Under the pieces are notes generated by a model. That model searched no databases. It saw nothing but the letters and a program-made list of their open reading frames with translations, and was not told the DNA's origin. 5,625 bases of DNA from Solirubrobacterales bacterium. GTDB taxonomy: Bacteria; Actinomycetota; Thermoleophilia; Solirubrobacterales; Solirubrobacteraceae. This document shows, piece by piece, positions 1 through 5,625 of this stretch. Position numbers and translations under genes: made by a program. Where the stretch lies: the NCBI GenBank assembly GCA_015655225.1, contig JAATFK010000703.1, forward strand, positions 1 to 5,625, in the 5' to 3' direction. Positions within the stretch are counted from its first letter, which is position 1, and each line of letters opens with the position of its first letter.

Positions 1-2263
1 CCTGCGTCGTGTGCTCGACCTTCATCGCCGCGATCACCGCGTCGGTCCGCCACGGCAGCACCGACGGGTTCTCGACGCGCACGGCGCTGAGGCGCCGGCC
101 GCAGGCGAGCAGCAGCTCGAGCGCCTCGGCCGGCGCGCCCAGCTCCAGCGCGAGCCGGCCGCGGCCGAGCATCACGAACGTGAAGGAGCCCATGTGGTCG
201 AGCCCGTCCCGCTCGGCCGCGTCGAGCACCGCCGACGCCGCCGTCAGCTCGCCGCGCTCGATCCGGCAGAGGGCGGCGACGCCGTGCGCCAGCGGGCGCA
301 CGACCGGCAGCACCCGCTCGCGCCCGGGCTCCGCCTCGAGGTCGGCGAGCGCGCGGGCGACGTCGCCAGCGAGGTAGCGCCCGAACGCGCGGAACGCCGT
401 CATCGTCGCCACGCCGACGGTCGAGCCGCGCTCATGCGCGTCCTCCAGCCCGGCGTTCGTGACCTCCTCGACGCGTTCGAGCGCGTCGCAGTAGATCAGC
501 GTCGCGACCGCGCCGAGATAGGCGGAGTCGTCGCAGGTGACCTGCCGCAGCAGCCGGTCGCCGCCGAGCGCGTGCTCGATCGGCTCCAGCACCCGCTCGT
601 GGGGCTCCTCGCCGACGAGCGCCTGCTCGAAGGCGCGGTGGGCGAGCAGCTCGCGCTGTGCCGGGGTCGCGATCTCGGAGGAGCCCGAGAGCAACGCGGC
701 GAAGCGCGTCAGCGCCGCCTCGCGCGTGCGCAGGTCGAAGCGCGAGGCGCCCAGGTACCCCGCCATCAGCTGCTCCGCCAGCTGCGGGTCGGCGTCCCCG
801 AGCGTCGCCAGCCCCTCGTCGAACGCCCGCGCGGCGGCCGCGTTCTGGCCGACCGTCGCAAGCGCCTGGCCGAGCTGCGCGAGCGCGGCGGCGCGCTCCC
901 GCGGCCCGTCGATCAGCTCGACCGCCGCGTGCAGCCGGTCGAGCGCCGTCTCGTGCCCGGCGAGCGCCTCCGCGCGGCCGAGGTCGATCAGGACGGCGGC
1001 GCGCTCGGCCGCCGCCGGCTGCTCGTCGAGCGCCCGCAGCAGGTAGGCGGCGGCCTGCTCGGGCGCGCCCGCCTCGAGCGCGCGCAGCGCCGCGTCGTGC
1101 AGCACCGGGACGACCCACGCGACCTCGCTCGGGAGCGTCTGCAGCAGGTGGGGAGCGGCGCGCTCGACGCCGCCGGCGCGGTCGTCGCGCAGCAGGTCGG
1201 CGGCCTCCAGATGGAGCTGGGCGCGCTCCGCCGCCGGGATCGCGTGGTAGATCGCCTGGCGCACGATCGGCTGGACGAAGCGCGGCTCCGCCAGCGGCTG
1301 CAGGACGTCGGCGGCGGCGAGCGCGTCGGCGGCGGTGCGCGCGGTGCGGGCGTCGAGCCCGGCGAGGGCGGCCGTCCGCAGCAGCGGGGCGCTCATGCCG
1401 AGGACGGCGAGGGCGCGGGCGGGCGCGGTCGGGCCCGGCAGCCCGTCGAGCCGCTGTGCCAGCGTGCGCGCGATCGTCGCCGGGCCGAGCCGGGCGACCG
1501 CGTCGACGTGCTCTCTGGTCGGCGGGATCCCGTCGCCCTTCAGCTCGACCAGCAGCTCGTGCGCGAGGAACGGGTTGCCGCCGGTGCTGCGCGCGCAGGC
1601 GGCGCAGAACGCGTCGTCGGCCTCCGGCAGCTCGGCGCGCACGATCGCGGCGATCGCCGCGTCGCTCAGCGGGCCGAGGCGCAGGCGGCGGGTGAGGGCG
1701 TGGGTGCTGAGCGCGCCGAGCCCGTCGCCGGCGTCGGGACGGGCTGCGAGGAAGATCGCGATCGGCAGGTCCTCGATCCGCTGGGCGACGTAGAGCAGCA
1801 TCCGCATCGACGCCGCGTCGACCGCGTGGGCGTCGTCGATCGCCAGCAGCAGCGGCTGGCGCCGCGCGATGTTGGCCGCCACCCAGTGGAGCCCGTGCAG
1901 CAGCGAGAAGGCCGCCTCCTCGGCGCCGGGCGCGGGCGGCAGCGCGCCGCCGGAGAGGATCGGCGCGGCGTGCGCGGCCGCGCCCGCGAGGATCCGCTCG
2001 CGCTCCTCCGGAGCGGCGCCGGCCAGGTGCGGCTCGAACAGCTGGAGGGCGACGCCGAAGGGGAAGGTGCGCTCCAGCTCGCCGCCGCGGGCGCGCAGCA
2101 CGGTCATCCCGGCCTCCCGCGCCATCCGCGTGCCGGTGCCGAGGAGGTGCGTCTTGCCGAGCCCGTCGGCCGCCTCGACCACGACGATGCGCCCGGCGCC
2201 GGCGCACGCCGCCTGGAGCGCCGCGGTCAGCTCCGCCAGCTCGTCGTCGCGCTCGCTCGCCAT
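1..2263 (-). CDS. LuxR-family (LAL-type) ATP-binding transcriptional regulator, C-terminus outside window
   Basis: The minus-strand frame starting at ATG 2263 stays open to the window edge (754 codons): every TCA in the plus strand lies out of frame, and I found no TTA or CTA. The N-terminus reads MASERDDELAEL, the usual opening of an AAA_16-type ATPase. A Walker A loop ends in GKT at residues 36-38 (A31-x4-GKT). The family motif GELERTFPFGV is at 61-71, Walker B with LLLAIDDAH at 138-146, and GGNPFL at 228-233. The PRFVQPIVRQAIYHAIP segment (327-343) marks the end of the ATPase module; family members usually have His where Gln331 stands. The remainder to residue 754 is Ala/Leu/Glu-rich helical repeat sequence of TPR style. 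LAL regulators usually end in a LuxR HTH domain near residue 850-950, so that domain should lie left of the window. A weak GGGGAA precedes the ATG. Such proteins couple ATP and ligand sensing to transcription activation; its target is unknown, but the divergent hydrolase gene is a natural candidate. Confidence 0.9.
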   Translation of the reverse strand, partial: MASERDDELAELTAALQAACAGAGRIVVVEAADGLGKTHLLGTGTRMAREAGMTVLRARGGELERTFPFGVALQLFEPHLAGAAPEERERILAGAAAHAAPILSGGALPPAPGAEEAAFSLLHGLHWVAANIARRQPLLLAIDDAHAVDAASMRMLLYVAQRIEDLPIAIFLAARPDAGDGLGALSTHALTRRLRLGPLSDAAIAAIVRAELPEADDAFCAACARSTGGNPFLAHELLVELKGDGIPPTREHVDAVARLGPATIARTLAQRLDGLPGPTAPARALAVLGMSAPLLRTAALAGLDARTARTAADALAAADVLQPLAEPRFVQPIVRQAIYHAIPAAERAQLHLEAADLLRDDRAGGVERAAPHLLQTLPSEVAWVVPVLHDAALRALEAGAPEQAAAYLLRALDEQPAAAERAAVLIDLGRAEALAGHETALDRLHAAVELIDGPRERAAALAQLGQALATVGQNAAAARAFDEGLATLGDADPQLAEQLMAGYLGASRFDLRTREAALTRFAALLSGSSEIATPAQRELLAHRAFEQALVGEEPHERVLEPIEHALGGDRLLRQVTCDDSAYLGAVATLIYCDALERVEEVTNAGLEDAHERGSTVGVATMTAFRAFGRYLAGDVARALADLEAEPGRERVLPVVRPLAHGVAALCRIERGELTAASAVLDAAERDGLDHMGSFTFVMLGRGRLALELGAPAEALELLLACGRRLSAVRVENPSVLPWRTDAVIAAMKVEHTTQ

Positions 2264-2287
2264 GATTCCCCGGGTCGATTGCGCAAA

Positions 2288-2316
2288 AGACTAGGGTAGT
2301 GCGACTGGTGCCACAA
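2288..2316 (-). promoter_or_regulatory. Candidate sigma-70-type promoter of the LAL regulator
   Basis: On the minus strand TTGTGG (2316-2311) and TAGTCT (2293-2288) are separated by 17 bp, and the predicted start at about 2281 would give a leader of roughly 18 nt carrying GGGGAA before ATG 2263. The match is partial (TTG plus TAnnnT), and no transcript data support it. Confidence 0.3.
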
Positions 2317-2514
2317 GCGGGTTCCATCCGTACGTTTCGCTTGCAAGGCGACGGGACCGGGCGGGCCGGGGACGGCAACGCGTGGGGCCCACCTACCAGC
2401 GATCGACGGGACAGCGACCCGGCCGATCGCGGACACCGCGCGGGGGATTCCGGGCCGTCGCCTCTGCCACACCGTCGGCTTCGGTCGTTTTCCCCCTCGA
2501 CAGCCGAGTCGGCT

Positions 2515-2550
2515 CGGGTCGGGGGCCCGCCACGAGCGGGCCCCCACCCG
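2515..2550. other. Strong GC-rich hairpin (15 bp stem) upstream of the PhaC-like gene
   Basis: The left arm 2515-2530 pairs with the right arm 2536-2550 in 15 base pairs with one bulged C (2520) around the five-base loop CACGA. It ends 55 bp before ATG 2606. No T-run follows on the plus strand (TATCTCC) and none on the minus strand, so it is not a classical intrinsic terminator. There is no upstream plus-strand gene to terminate, because the neighbour is divergent. It could be an attenuator or 5'-UTR structure of the hydrolase mRNA, the end of an unannotated small RNA, or a DNA-level site. The pairing is read directly from the sequence; the role is unknown. Confidence 0.55.
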
Positions 2551-2605
2551 TATCTCCGCGCCCGCCCGGGTGGCCCGCGAACCGCTCTGCCAGACTCCCG
2601 CTCGG

Positions 2606-3709
2606 ATGGATCTCGTCCCGACACCCGAGCAGCTGCTGACGGCGGCCGCGAACGTCTTCGACGCCGTCCTCGGCGGCGGCCTCGCCGACCTGCGACCCCA
2701 GCCGGCGGCGATCATCGACGAGGGTCCGCAGCGCACCGTCCGCCGCTTCCTGCCGCACGCGCACGGCGGCGCCGAGGCGGCCGGCCCGGCGGTCCTGCTC
2801 GTGCCGCCGCTCGCGGCGCCCGCGATCTGCTTCGACCTGCGGCGCGGCTGCAGCCTCGTCGAGCACCTGCTGGCGGGCGGCCACCCGACCTACGGGCTCG
2901 ACTACGGCCCGATCTCGTTCGGCGACCGCAACCTCGGCATCGAGCACTGGGTCGACGAGGTGCTGCCGCGCGCGATCGCGGCGGTGGCGGCCGACAGCGG
3001 CGGCCCGGTCCAACTGGTCGGCTGGTCGCTCGGCGGGATCCTCGCGCTGCTGACGGTCGCGGCCGACGAGACCCTGCCGGTCAGCGCGGTCGCGCTCGTC
3101 GCGAGCCCGTTCGACGTCGGCCAGGTGCCGCTCGTGGCGCCGCTGCGGCCGCTCGCGAACCTCGCCGGCGGGACCGTCGGGACGGCGCTCTACCGGCTCC
3201 TCGGGGGCGCGCCGGCGCCGCTCGTCAAGCGCGTCTACCAGCTCGCCGGCGTCGACAAGTACCTGCTCAAGCCGCTCACGCTCGCTGCCAACCTCGACGA
3301 CCGCGACTTCCTCGCGCAGATCGAGGCGGTCGACCGCTTCATGGCCGGGATGCTCGCCTACCCGGGCCGCACCTTCGGCCAGCTCTACCACCAGCTGCTG
3401 CGGCGCAACGACCTCGCGAGCGGCCGGATAACGCTGCAGGCGACGGGCGCCGCGCCCCGCACGATCGCGCTCGACGCGGTCACCGTGCCGGTCCTCTCGA
3501 TCGCCGGCGAGGGCGACGGGATCGCCCCGCGCGCGTCGGTCCACCACGTCGCCCACCTGCTGTCGAACGCCGACGTTCGTCTCGCGACCGCGCCCGGCGG
3601 CCACCTCGGCGTGCTGACCGGTCGCCGCGCGCGCACGACCACCTGGCCGCTGCTCGACGACTTCCTCGCCGCCGCGGCCGGCCGCCGGCGGTTGCGCGCC
3701 GTCGCCTAA
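2606..3709 (+). CDS. PhaC-like alpha/beta hydrolase (class III PHA synthase-like fold) with Ser nucleophile
   Basis: The product has 367 residues, close to the ~355 of class III PHA synthases, and shows their landmarks in order. VLLVPPLAAPAICFDL (63-78) corresponds to the PhaC segment ahead of 'SLVxxLLxxG', present here as SLVEHLLAGG. The nucleophile elbow is VGWSLGG with Ser141. The acid turn PVLSIAGEGDGIAP carries Asp304. APGGHLGVLTG carries His333 and is followed by WPLLDDFL. True PhaC enzymes have Cys in a G-x-C-x-G-G box, so the serine here points to an esterase, thioesterase or depolymerase-like hydrolase rather than a polymerase; that is inference. There is no signal peptide, so it is probably cytoplasmic. 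The start is uncertain: ATG 2606 begins the compact family-like N-terminus, an in-frame GTG at 2570 would add 12 residues, and neither has a Shine-Dalgarno sequence. It is divergent from the LAL regulator and convergent with the NlpC-like gene. No AGA appears among its ~29 arginine codons. Confidence 0.85.
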   Translation: MDLVPTPEQLLTAAANVFDAVLGGGLADLRPQPAAIIDEGPQRTVRRFLPHAHGGAEAAGPAVLLVPPLAAPAICFDLRRGCSLVEHLLAGGHPTYGLDYGPISFGDRNLGIEHWVDEVLPRAIAAVAADSGGPVQLVGWSLGGILALLTVAADETLPVSAVALVASPFDVGQVPLVAPLRPLANLAGGTVGTALYRLLGGAPAPLVKRVYQLAGVDKYLLKPLTLAANLDDRDFLAQIEAVDRFMAGMLAYPGRTFGQLYHQLLRRNDLASGRITLQATGAAPRTIALDAVTVPVLSIAGEGDGIAPRASVHHVAHLLSNADVRLATAPGGHLGVLTGRRARTTTWPLLDDFLAAAAGRRRLRAVA

Positions 3710-3719
3710 CGGTCCGCGC
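3694..3719. terminator. Possible bidirectional hairpin between convergent genes
   Basis: GCGCGCCGT (3694-3702) pairs with ACGG (3709-3712) and CGCGC (3715-3719), with a two-base bulge (TC, 3713-3714) and the six-base loop CGCCTA. The structure spans the hydrolase stop codon and reaches the first base of the convergent gene's stop. There is no T-run, so if it acts in termination it does so weakly or with a factor. Confidence 0.3.
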
Positions 3720-4477
3720 TAGAGGCCGGGCGGGTGGCGGACGGCGAAGCCCGCCGTGCTGCGCCCCGAGCCCTGCCAGCGCGAGCCGTCGGCCAACAGG
3801 CCGCCGGTGTCGAACCGCAGGCCCGCGATGTACATGAACGTGTGGGTGCCGTTCGCGAAGATCGTGATCCATCTGCCCGGACCGGGATCGCCCCAGGTCG
3901 ACAGCTCGGTCGAGTCCATCGGCGACGAGATCAGGCCGGCGGCGGCGAACGCGAACGAGAGCGACGCCGAGCAGTCGTAGGCGGTGTCGATGAAGGTCGC
4001 GTGACCGCCGCCGTAGCGGTACGGGAGTCTGGCGATCTGGTTGCCGGCGTTGATGATCGTCTGCACGATCGCGGGGGCGCCGAGCGGCGGGATCGCGAGG
4101 CCGTCGGAAGTGAGGGCGGCGTGGTTGCCGCTGGGGATCCCGCTTCTCGCCAGCTCGGCGCGGATCTCGGCGTCCGATCTCGGCCGCGGCAGCGAGACGT
4201 TCTCGGTGTGATCGACGTGCGCCGTCTCGGGCTGCCCCTCGGCGTTGACGGCGACGCCCGCGGAGGGGTCGACCGCGCGGGGATGGCGTCTCAGCTTGTC
4301 GACCGCCTGCTCGGCGGTCGTCGCCGTGGTGGCGGGCGCGGCGGCCGTCGTGGCCGTGCGCGGCGGCGTCGAGGCGCCGCTCGCGGCCGGCTCGCTGACG
4401 CCACAGCCGGCGAGCGCGATGGTGCCCGGGACGCAGGCCGCGAGGCCGACGAGGAGGGTGACGGTCCGCTTCGTCAT
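3719..4477 (-). CDS. NlpC/P60-type (C40-like) cell-wall peptidase lipoprotein
   Basis: The product has 252 residues. Residues 1-25 form a lipoprotein signal peptide: TKR n-region, hydrophobic TVTLLVGLAACVPGTIA, and lipobox LAGC with lipidated Cys25. A flexible Ala/Thr/Pro-rich linker follows (about 30-56), then a charged stretch. The C-terminal half looks like the NlpC/P60 papain-like core: LPYRYGGGH (151-159), YDCS with probable nucleophile Cys169, and THTFMYIAGLRFDT with probable base His212. It ends in the RHPPGL tail that I associate with actinobacterial members of this family. Such enzymes cleave peptide stems of peptidoglycan outside the membrane; the exact bond here cannot be told. I chose ATG 4477 because it places the signal peptide directly at the N-terminus. 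The GGGGGG preceding it is too close to be a normal Shine-Dalgarno. An in-frame GTG at 4534 would add 19 basic residues. AGA encodes 5 of 16 arginines. Confidence 0.85.
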   Translation of the reverse strand: MTKRTVTLLVGLAACVPGTIALAGCGVSEPAASGASTPPRTATTAAAPATTATTAEQAVDKLRRHPRAVDPSAGVAVNAEGQPETAHVDHTENVSLPRPRSDAEIRAELARSGIPSGNHAALTSDGLAIPPLGAPAIVQTIINAGNQIARLPYRYGGGHATFIDTAYDCSASLSFAFAAAGLISSPMDSTELSTWGDPGPGRWITIFANGTHTFMYIAGLRFDTGGLLADGSRWQGSGRSTAGFAVRHPPGL

Positions 4478-4540
4478 CCCCCCGAGGATTGCATGCCGCC
4501 ACCGTCGGCCGCGCAGCGTGCGCAGATTCTTCACGTCGGC

Positions 4541-4554
4541 TAACGTCGCGGCGG
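4541..4554 (+). promoter_or_regulatory. -10 element for a leaderless lipoprotein mRNA
   Basis: TAACGT (4541-4546) fits TAnnnT and ends 7 nt before GTG 4554, exactly where transcription would start, implying a transcript beginning at the start codon. No good -35 lies 17-18 bp upstream. ACGTCG occurs at 4533-4538 and again at 4543-4548, one helical turn apart and overlapping the -10. Confidence 0.4.
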
Positions 4555-5027
4555 TGCACCGGCTGCCCCTCCCGACCGCCCTCGCGGCGCTCCTCGTGGC
4601 AGCGCTGCTGGCCGGCTGCGGCGCCGCTGCGCCGCACCGCGTCGAACCGTCCGACGGCGTGCTCGCGCCCGAGCTGCACGTCGTCAGATCGGTGGTCGAC
4701 TGCGACCCCGGCAAGAACGCGTACTGCGGCAGCGACCTCGTCGTCGGCGGCCCCAGCTTCGTGATCTCCTCCGACGCGCTGAGAGCGATGCAGACGCGGG
4801 CGGTGAAGGCGGCCGACTGGAAGGGCGTCTCGGGTCAGGCGAGAACGCAGCTCGCGGCGACCTCGCCGAACGGCAAGGTCTACCTCTCCTACGCGACCGG
4901 GGCGGACGAGCTGGCATCCGTCAGAGCGGGGCTGCTGAAGCGGCCGCCGGCGATCCTGCACGCCCTGCGCGCGGCCGTCCACCGCCACCGGCCGGTCCTC
5001 TCGATCAGCCTCTCGCCCGGCCCCTGA
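4554..5027 (+). CDS. Small lipoprotein of unknown function
   Basis: The product has 157 residues from GTG 4554. The first 22 form a compact lipoprotein signal: VHR n-region, hydrophobic LPTALAALLVAALLA, and lipobox LAGC with Cys22 as the lipidated residue. The mature part (~135 residues) is soluble. It has two cysteines, Cys50 and Cys58, in VDCDPGKNAYCG, spaced to form a small disulfide loop. A GSDLVVGGPSFVISS stretch follows, then a mixed helical and strand C-terminus ending in VLSISLSPGP. I recognise no domain. The start rests on the fit of the signal peptide and on the leaderless -10; an in-frame GTG at 4518 would add 12 residues and has no ribosome binding site. The gene is divergent from the NlpC-like lipoprotein across 76 bp, so the two may share control. 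AGA encodes 4 of 11 arginines. The outer-leaflet location is inferred from the lipobox. Confidence 0.75.
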   Translation: MHRLPLPTALAALLVAALLAGCGAAAPHRVEPSDGVLAPELHVVRSVVDCDPGKNAYCGSDLVVGGPSFVISSDALRAMQTRAVKAADWKGVSGQARTQLAATSPNGKVYLSYATGADELASVRAGLLKRPPAILHALRAAVHRHRPVLSISLSPGP

Positions 5028-5045
5028 GCGGAACGCTCGCGCGCG

Positions 5046-5062
5046 GGCGCGGTCACCGCGCC
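5046..5062 (+). terminator. Possible terminator hairpin after the small lipoprotein gene
   Basis: GGCGCGG (5046-5052) and CCGCGCC (5056-5062) form a 7-bp all-GC stem around TCA, 18 nt after the stop codon of the lipoprotein gene. The following bases, ATTGATCT, are only slightly T-rich, so this is a weak or factor-assisted terminator at best. Confidence 0.4.
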
Positions 5063-5197
5063 ATTGATCTGGCCGTAAGGGTTCCCATCGAGGATGACGG
5101 CCGCAGTACCATCGGACGCGGTCGGTCGACGACGACGGCGTCCGTCGGCAACCCGGGCGAAGGGGCGCGCCCGTGACGGATCATCAACATTTTTAAA

Positions 5198-5208
5198 AGG
5201 AGAAGGGG
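5198..5208 (+). promoter_or_regulatory. Strong Shine-Dalgarno of the DsbA-family gene
   Basis: AGGAGAAGGGG lies just upstream of ATG 5216; the AAGGGG part is 7 nt from the start and AGGAG is 13 nt away. It follows an A/T patch (CATTTTTAAAA) that is rare in this window and should leave the site unstructured. It is by far the best ribosome binding site here and fixes the start codon. Confidence 0.75.
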
Positions 5209-5215
5209 ACGCAGA

Positions 5216-5625
5216 ATGGCGGACAGCACCGAGACTCGAAAGGATCGCCGCGCTTCGGCCCGCGCCGAGCGCCTCGAGCGCGAACGCGCCGAGGCGGCCA
5301 GAGCGCAGCAGCGCCGGCGCATCTGGCAGCTCGGCGGCGCCGTCCTGGTCGCCGTCGTGGTGGTCGTCGCGATCATCGTCGCGACGAGCGGAGGCGGCAG
5401 CGACAAGCCGAAGCTCCAGGCGGGCGAGAACGTCCCCGGCCAGAGAGACGCGGCCGCGCTGTTCGCCGGCGTCCCGCAGAGCGGGATCACGCTCGGGAGA
5501 GCGAACGCGCCGTACACGATGATCGAGTTCGCCGACCTCCAGTGCCCCTACTGCAAGGAGTACACGGACGACGCCGAGCCGGCCGTGATCGACCAGTTCG
5601 TCAGAACCGGCAGACTCAGAATCGA
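5216..5625 (+). CDS. Membrane-anchored DsbA-family thiol-disulfide oxidoreductase, C-terminus outside window
   Basis: There are 136 complete codons before the right edge. Residues 1-35 are a highly charged Arg/Glu/Ala cytoplasmic tail, probably helical. Residues about 37-57 (WQLGGAVLVAVVVVVAIIVAT) form one membrane segment, and a GGGSDKPK linker follows. The exported thioredoxin-like domain starts near residue 70 and includes GRANAPYTMIEFADLQCPYC, the hallmark of the DsbA/Thioredoxin_4 family, with active-site Cys110-Pro-Tyr-Cys113. Classical E. coli DsbA has CPHC. Family members usually exceed 200 residues, so the helical insert and the cis-proline strand lie to the right of the window. The likely role is to form or isomerise disulfides in exported proteins. 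Such proteins in Actinobacteria are often reoxidised by a VKOR-type partner, which could lie downstream. AGA encodes 6 of 16 arginines. The start is supported by a strong Shine-Dalgarno sequence. Confidence 0.9.
   Translation, partial: MADSTETRKDRRASARAERLERERAEAARAQQRRRIWQLGGAVLVAVVVVVAIIVATSGGGSDKPKLQAGENVPGQRDAAALFAGVPQSGITLGRANAPYTMIEFADLQCPYCKEYTDDAEPAVIDQFVRTGRLRI

Larger units (their letters stand above)
2264..2605. other. Divergent intergenic region with several inverted repeats
   Basis: These 342 bp separate the divergent regulator and hydrolase genes. I see no convincing coding region: the open frames crossing it lack ribosome binding sites and recognisable domains. It holds a candidate promoter for the regulator (2288-2316) and an 8-bp palindrome CTTGCAAG (2340-2347). 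A stem-loop spans 2396-2432, with arms GCGATCG and CGATCGC and an inner CGGG/CCCG helix. A longer-range pairing joins 2346-2354 (AGGCGACGG) to 2455-2463 (CCGTCGCCT). A small palindrome AGCCGAGTCGGCT lies at 2502-2514, and a strong hairpin at 2515-2550. In sequence this GC-rich the shorter pairings can arise by chance; only the last hairpin clearly exceeds that. Confidence 0.6.

Noticed and set aside
11..2299. A 762-codon plus-strand open frame covering the regulator region
   Set aside because: It is antisense to the LAL gene. Its product is an Arg/Gly/Ala/Gln-rich low-complexity protein with no domain and no ribosome binding site, as expected from the complement of a high-GC coding region.
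2338..2550. 6S RNA, RNase P RNA, tmRNA or SRP RNA in the intergenic region
   Set aside because: The length would suit a small RNA, but I found none of the conserved core sequences of RNase P, tmRNA or SRP RNA and no clear 6S-like bubble.
432..2624. A 730-codon minus-strand open frame in another phase
   Set aside because: It overlaps the LAL gene out of frame and gives an Arg/Pro/Ala-rich product without Walker motifs. The frame starting at 2263 carries every conserved ATPase motif.
2299..3837. A 512-codon plus-strand open frame spanning the intergenic region and the hydrolase
   Set aside because: It is an Arg/Pro-rich phase shadow of the hydrolase, with no recognisable motif and no start signal.
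3480..4988. A 502-codon minus-strand open frame across three genes
   Set aside because: It crosses the ends of oppositely oriented, motif-supported genes and has basic low-complexity composition.
5030..5054. ECF-sigma-like promoter GGAAC-N17-GTC upstream of the DsbA-family gene
   Set aside because: The -10 part is too weak, and the element lies about 160 bp upstream and overlaps the hairpin at 5046-5062; chance occurrence is likely.
5082..5112. Sigma-70 promoter TTCCCA / TACCAT for the DsbA-family gene
   Set aside because: The 19-bp spacing and partial matches make it no better than background. It remains possible, but I could not support it.

Overview
The window is very GC-rich, with GC-ending codons throughout. 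It carries gene families typical of high-GC Gram-positive bacteria: a large ATP-binding LuxR-type regulator, an NlpC/P60-like lipoprotein, and a DsbA-family protein tethered by an N-terminal membrane anchor. A start codon placed exactly where a leaderless transcript would begin fits the same group. My best guess is an actinobacterium, possibly of the Thermoleophilia/Solirubrobacterales type. That placement is inference from gene style only.

Layout. Positions 1-2263 (minus strand) hold the first ~754 codons of a LAL-type ATPase regulator whose C-terminus, with the expected HTH domain, lies outside the left edge. A 342-bp divergent intergenic region (2264-2605) follows. It contains a plausible promoter for the regulator, several inverted repeats and one very strong 15-bp hairpin. 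Positions 2606-3709 (plus) encode a PhaC-like alpha/beta hydrolase whose nucleophile position carries serine, where PHA synthases carry cysteine. It converges, with only 9 bp between stop codons, on a minus-strand gene (3719-4477) for an NlpC/P60-type lipoprotein. A 76-bp divergent spacer separates that gene from a plus-strand gene (4554-5027) for a small lipoprotein of unknown function, probably translated from a leaderless mRNA. After a 188-bp spacer with a hairpin and a strong Shine-Dalgarno sequence, a DsbA-family thiol-disulfide oxidoreductase starts at 5216 and runs off the right edge.

How the genes may fit together. The left half is a regulator divergent from a lipid- or polyester-type hydrolase, so local control is plausible but unproven. 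The right half is an envelope group: a cell-wall peptidase, an orphan lipoprotein and an extracytoplasmic thiol oxidoreductase. These three genes use the arginine codon AGA often, while the two left-hand genes almost never do. I see no mobile element, CRISPR array, tRNA or rRNA, and no clear sign of a new multi-gene system. The points most worth checking are the Ser-for-Cys PhaC-like enzyme and the structured intergenic region.
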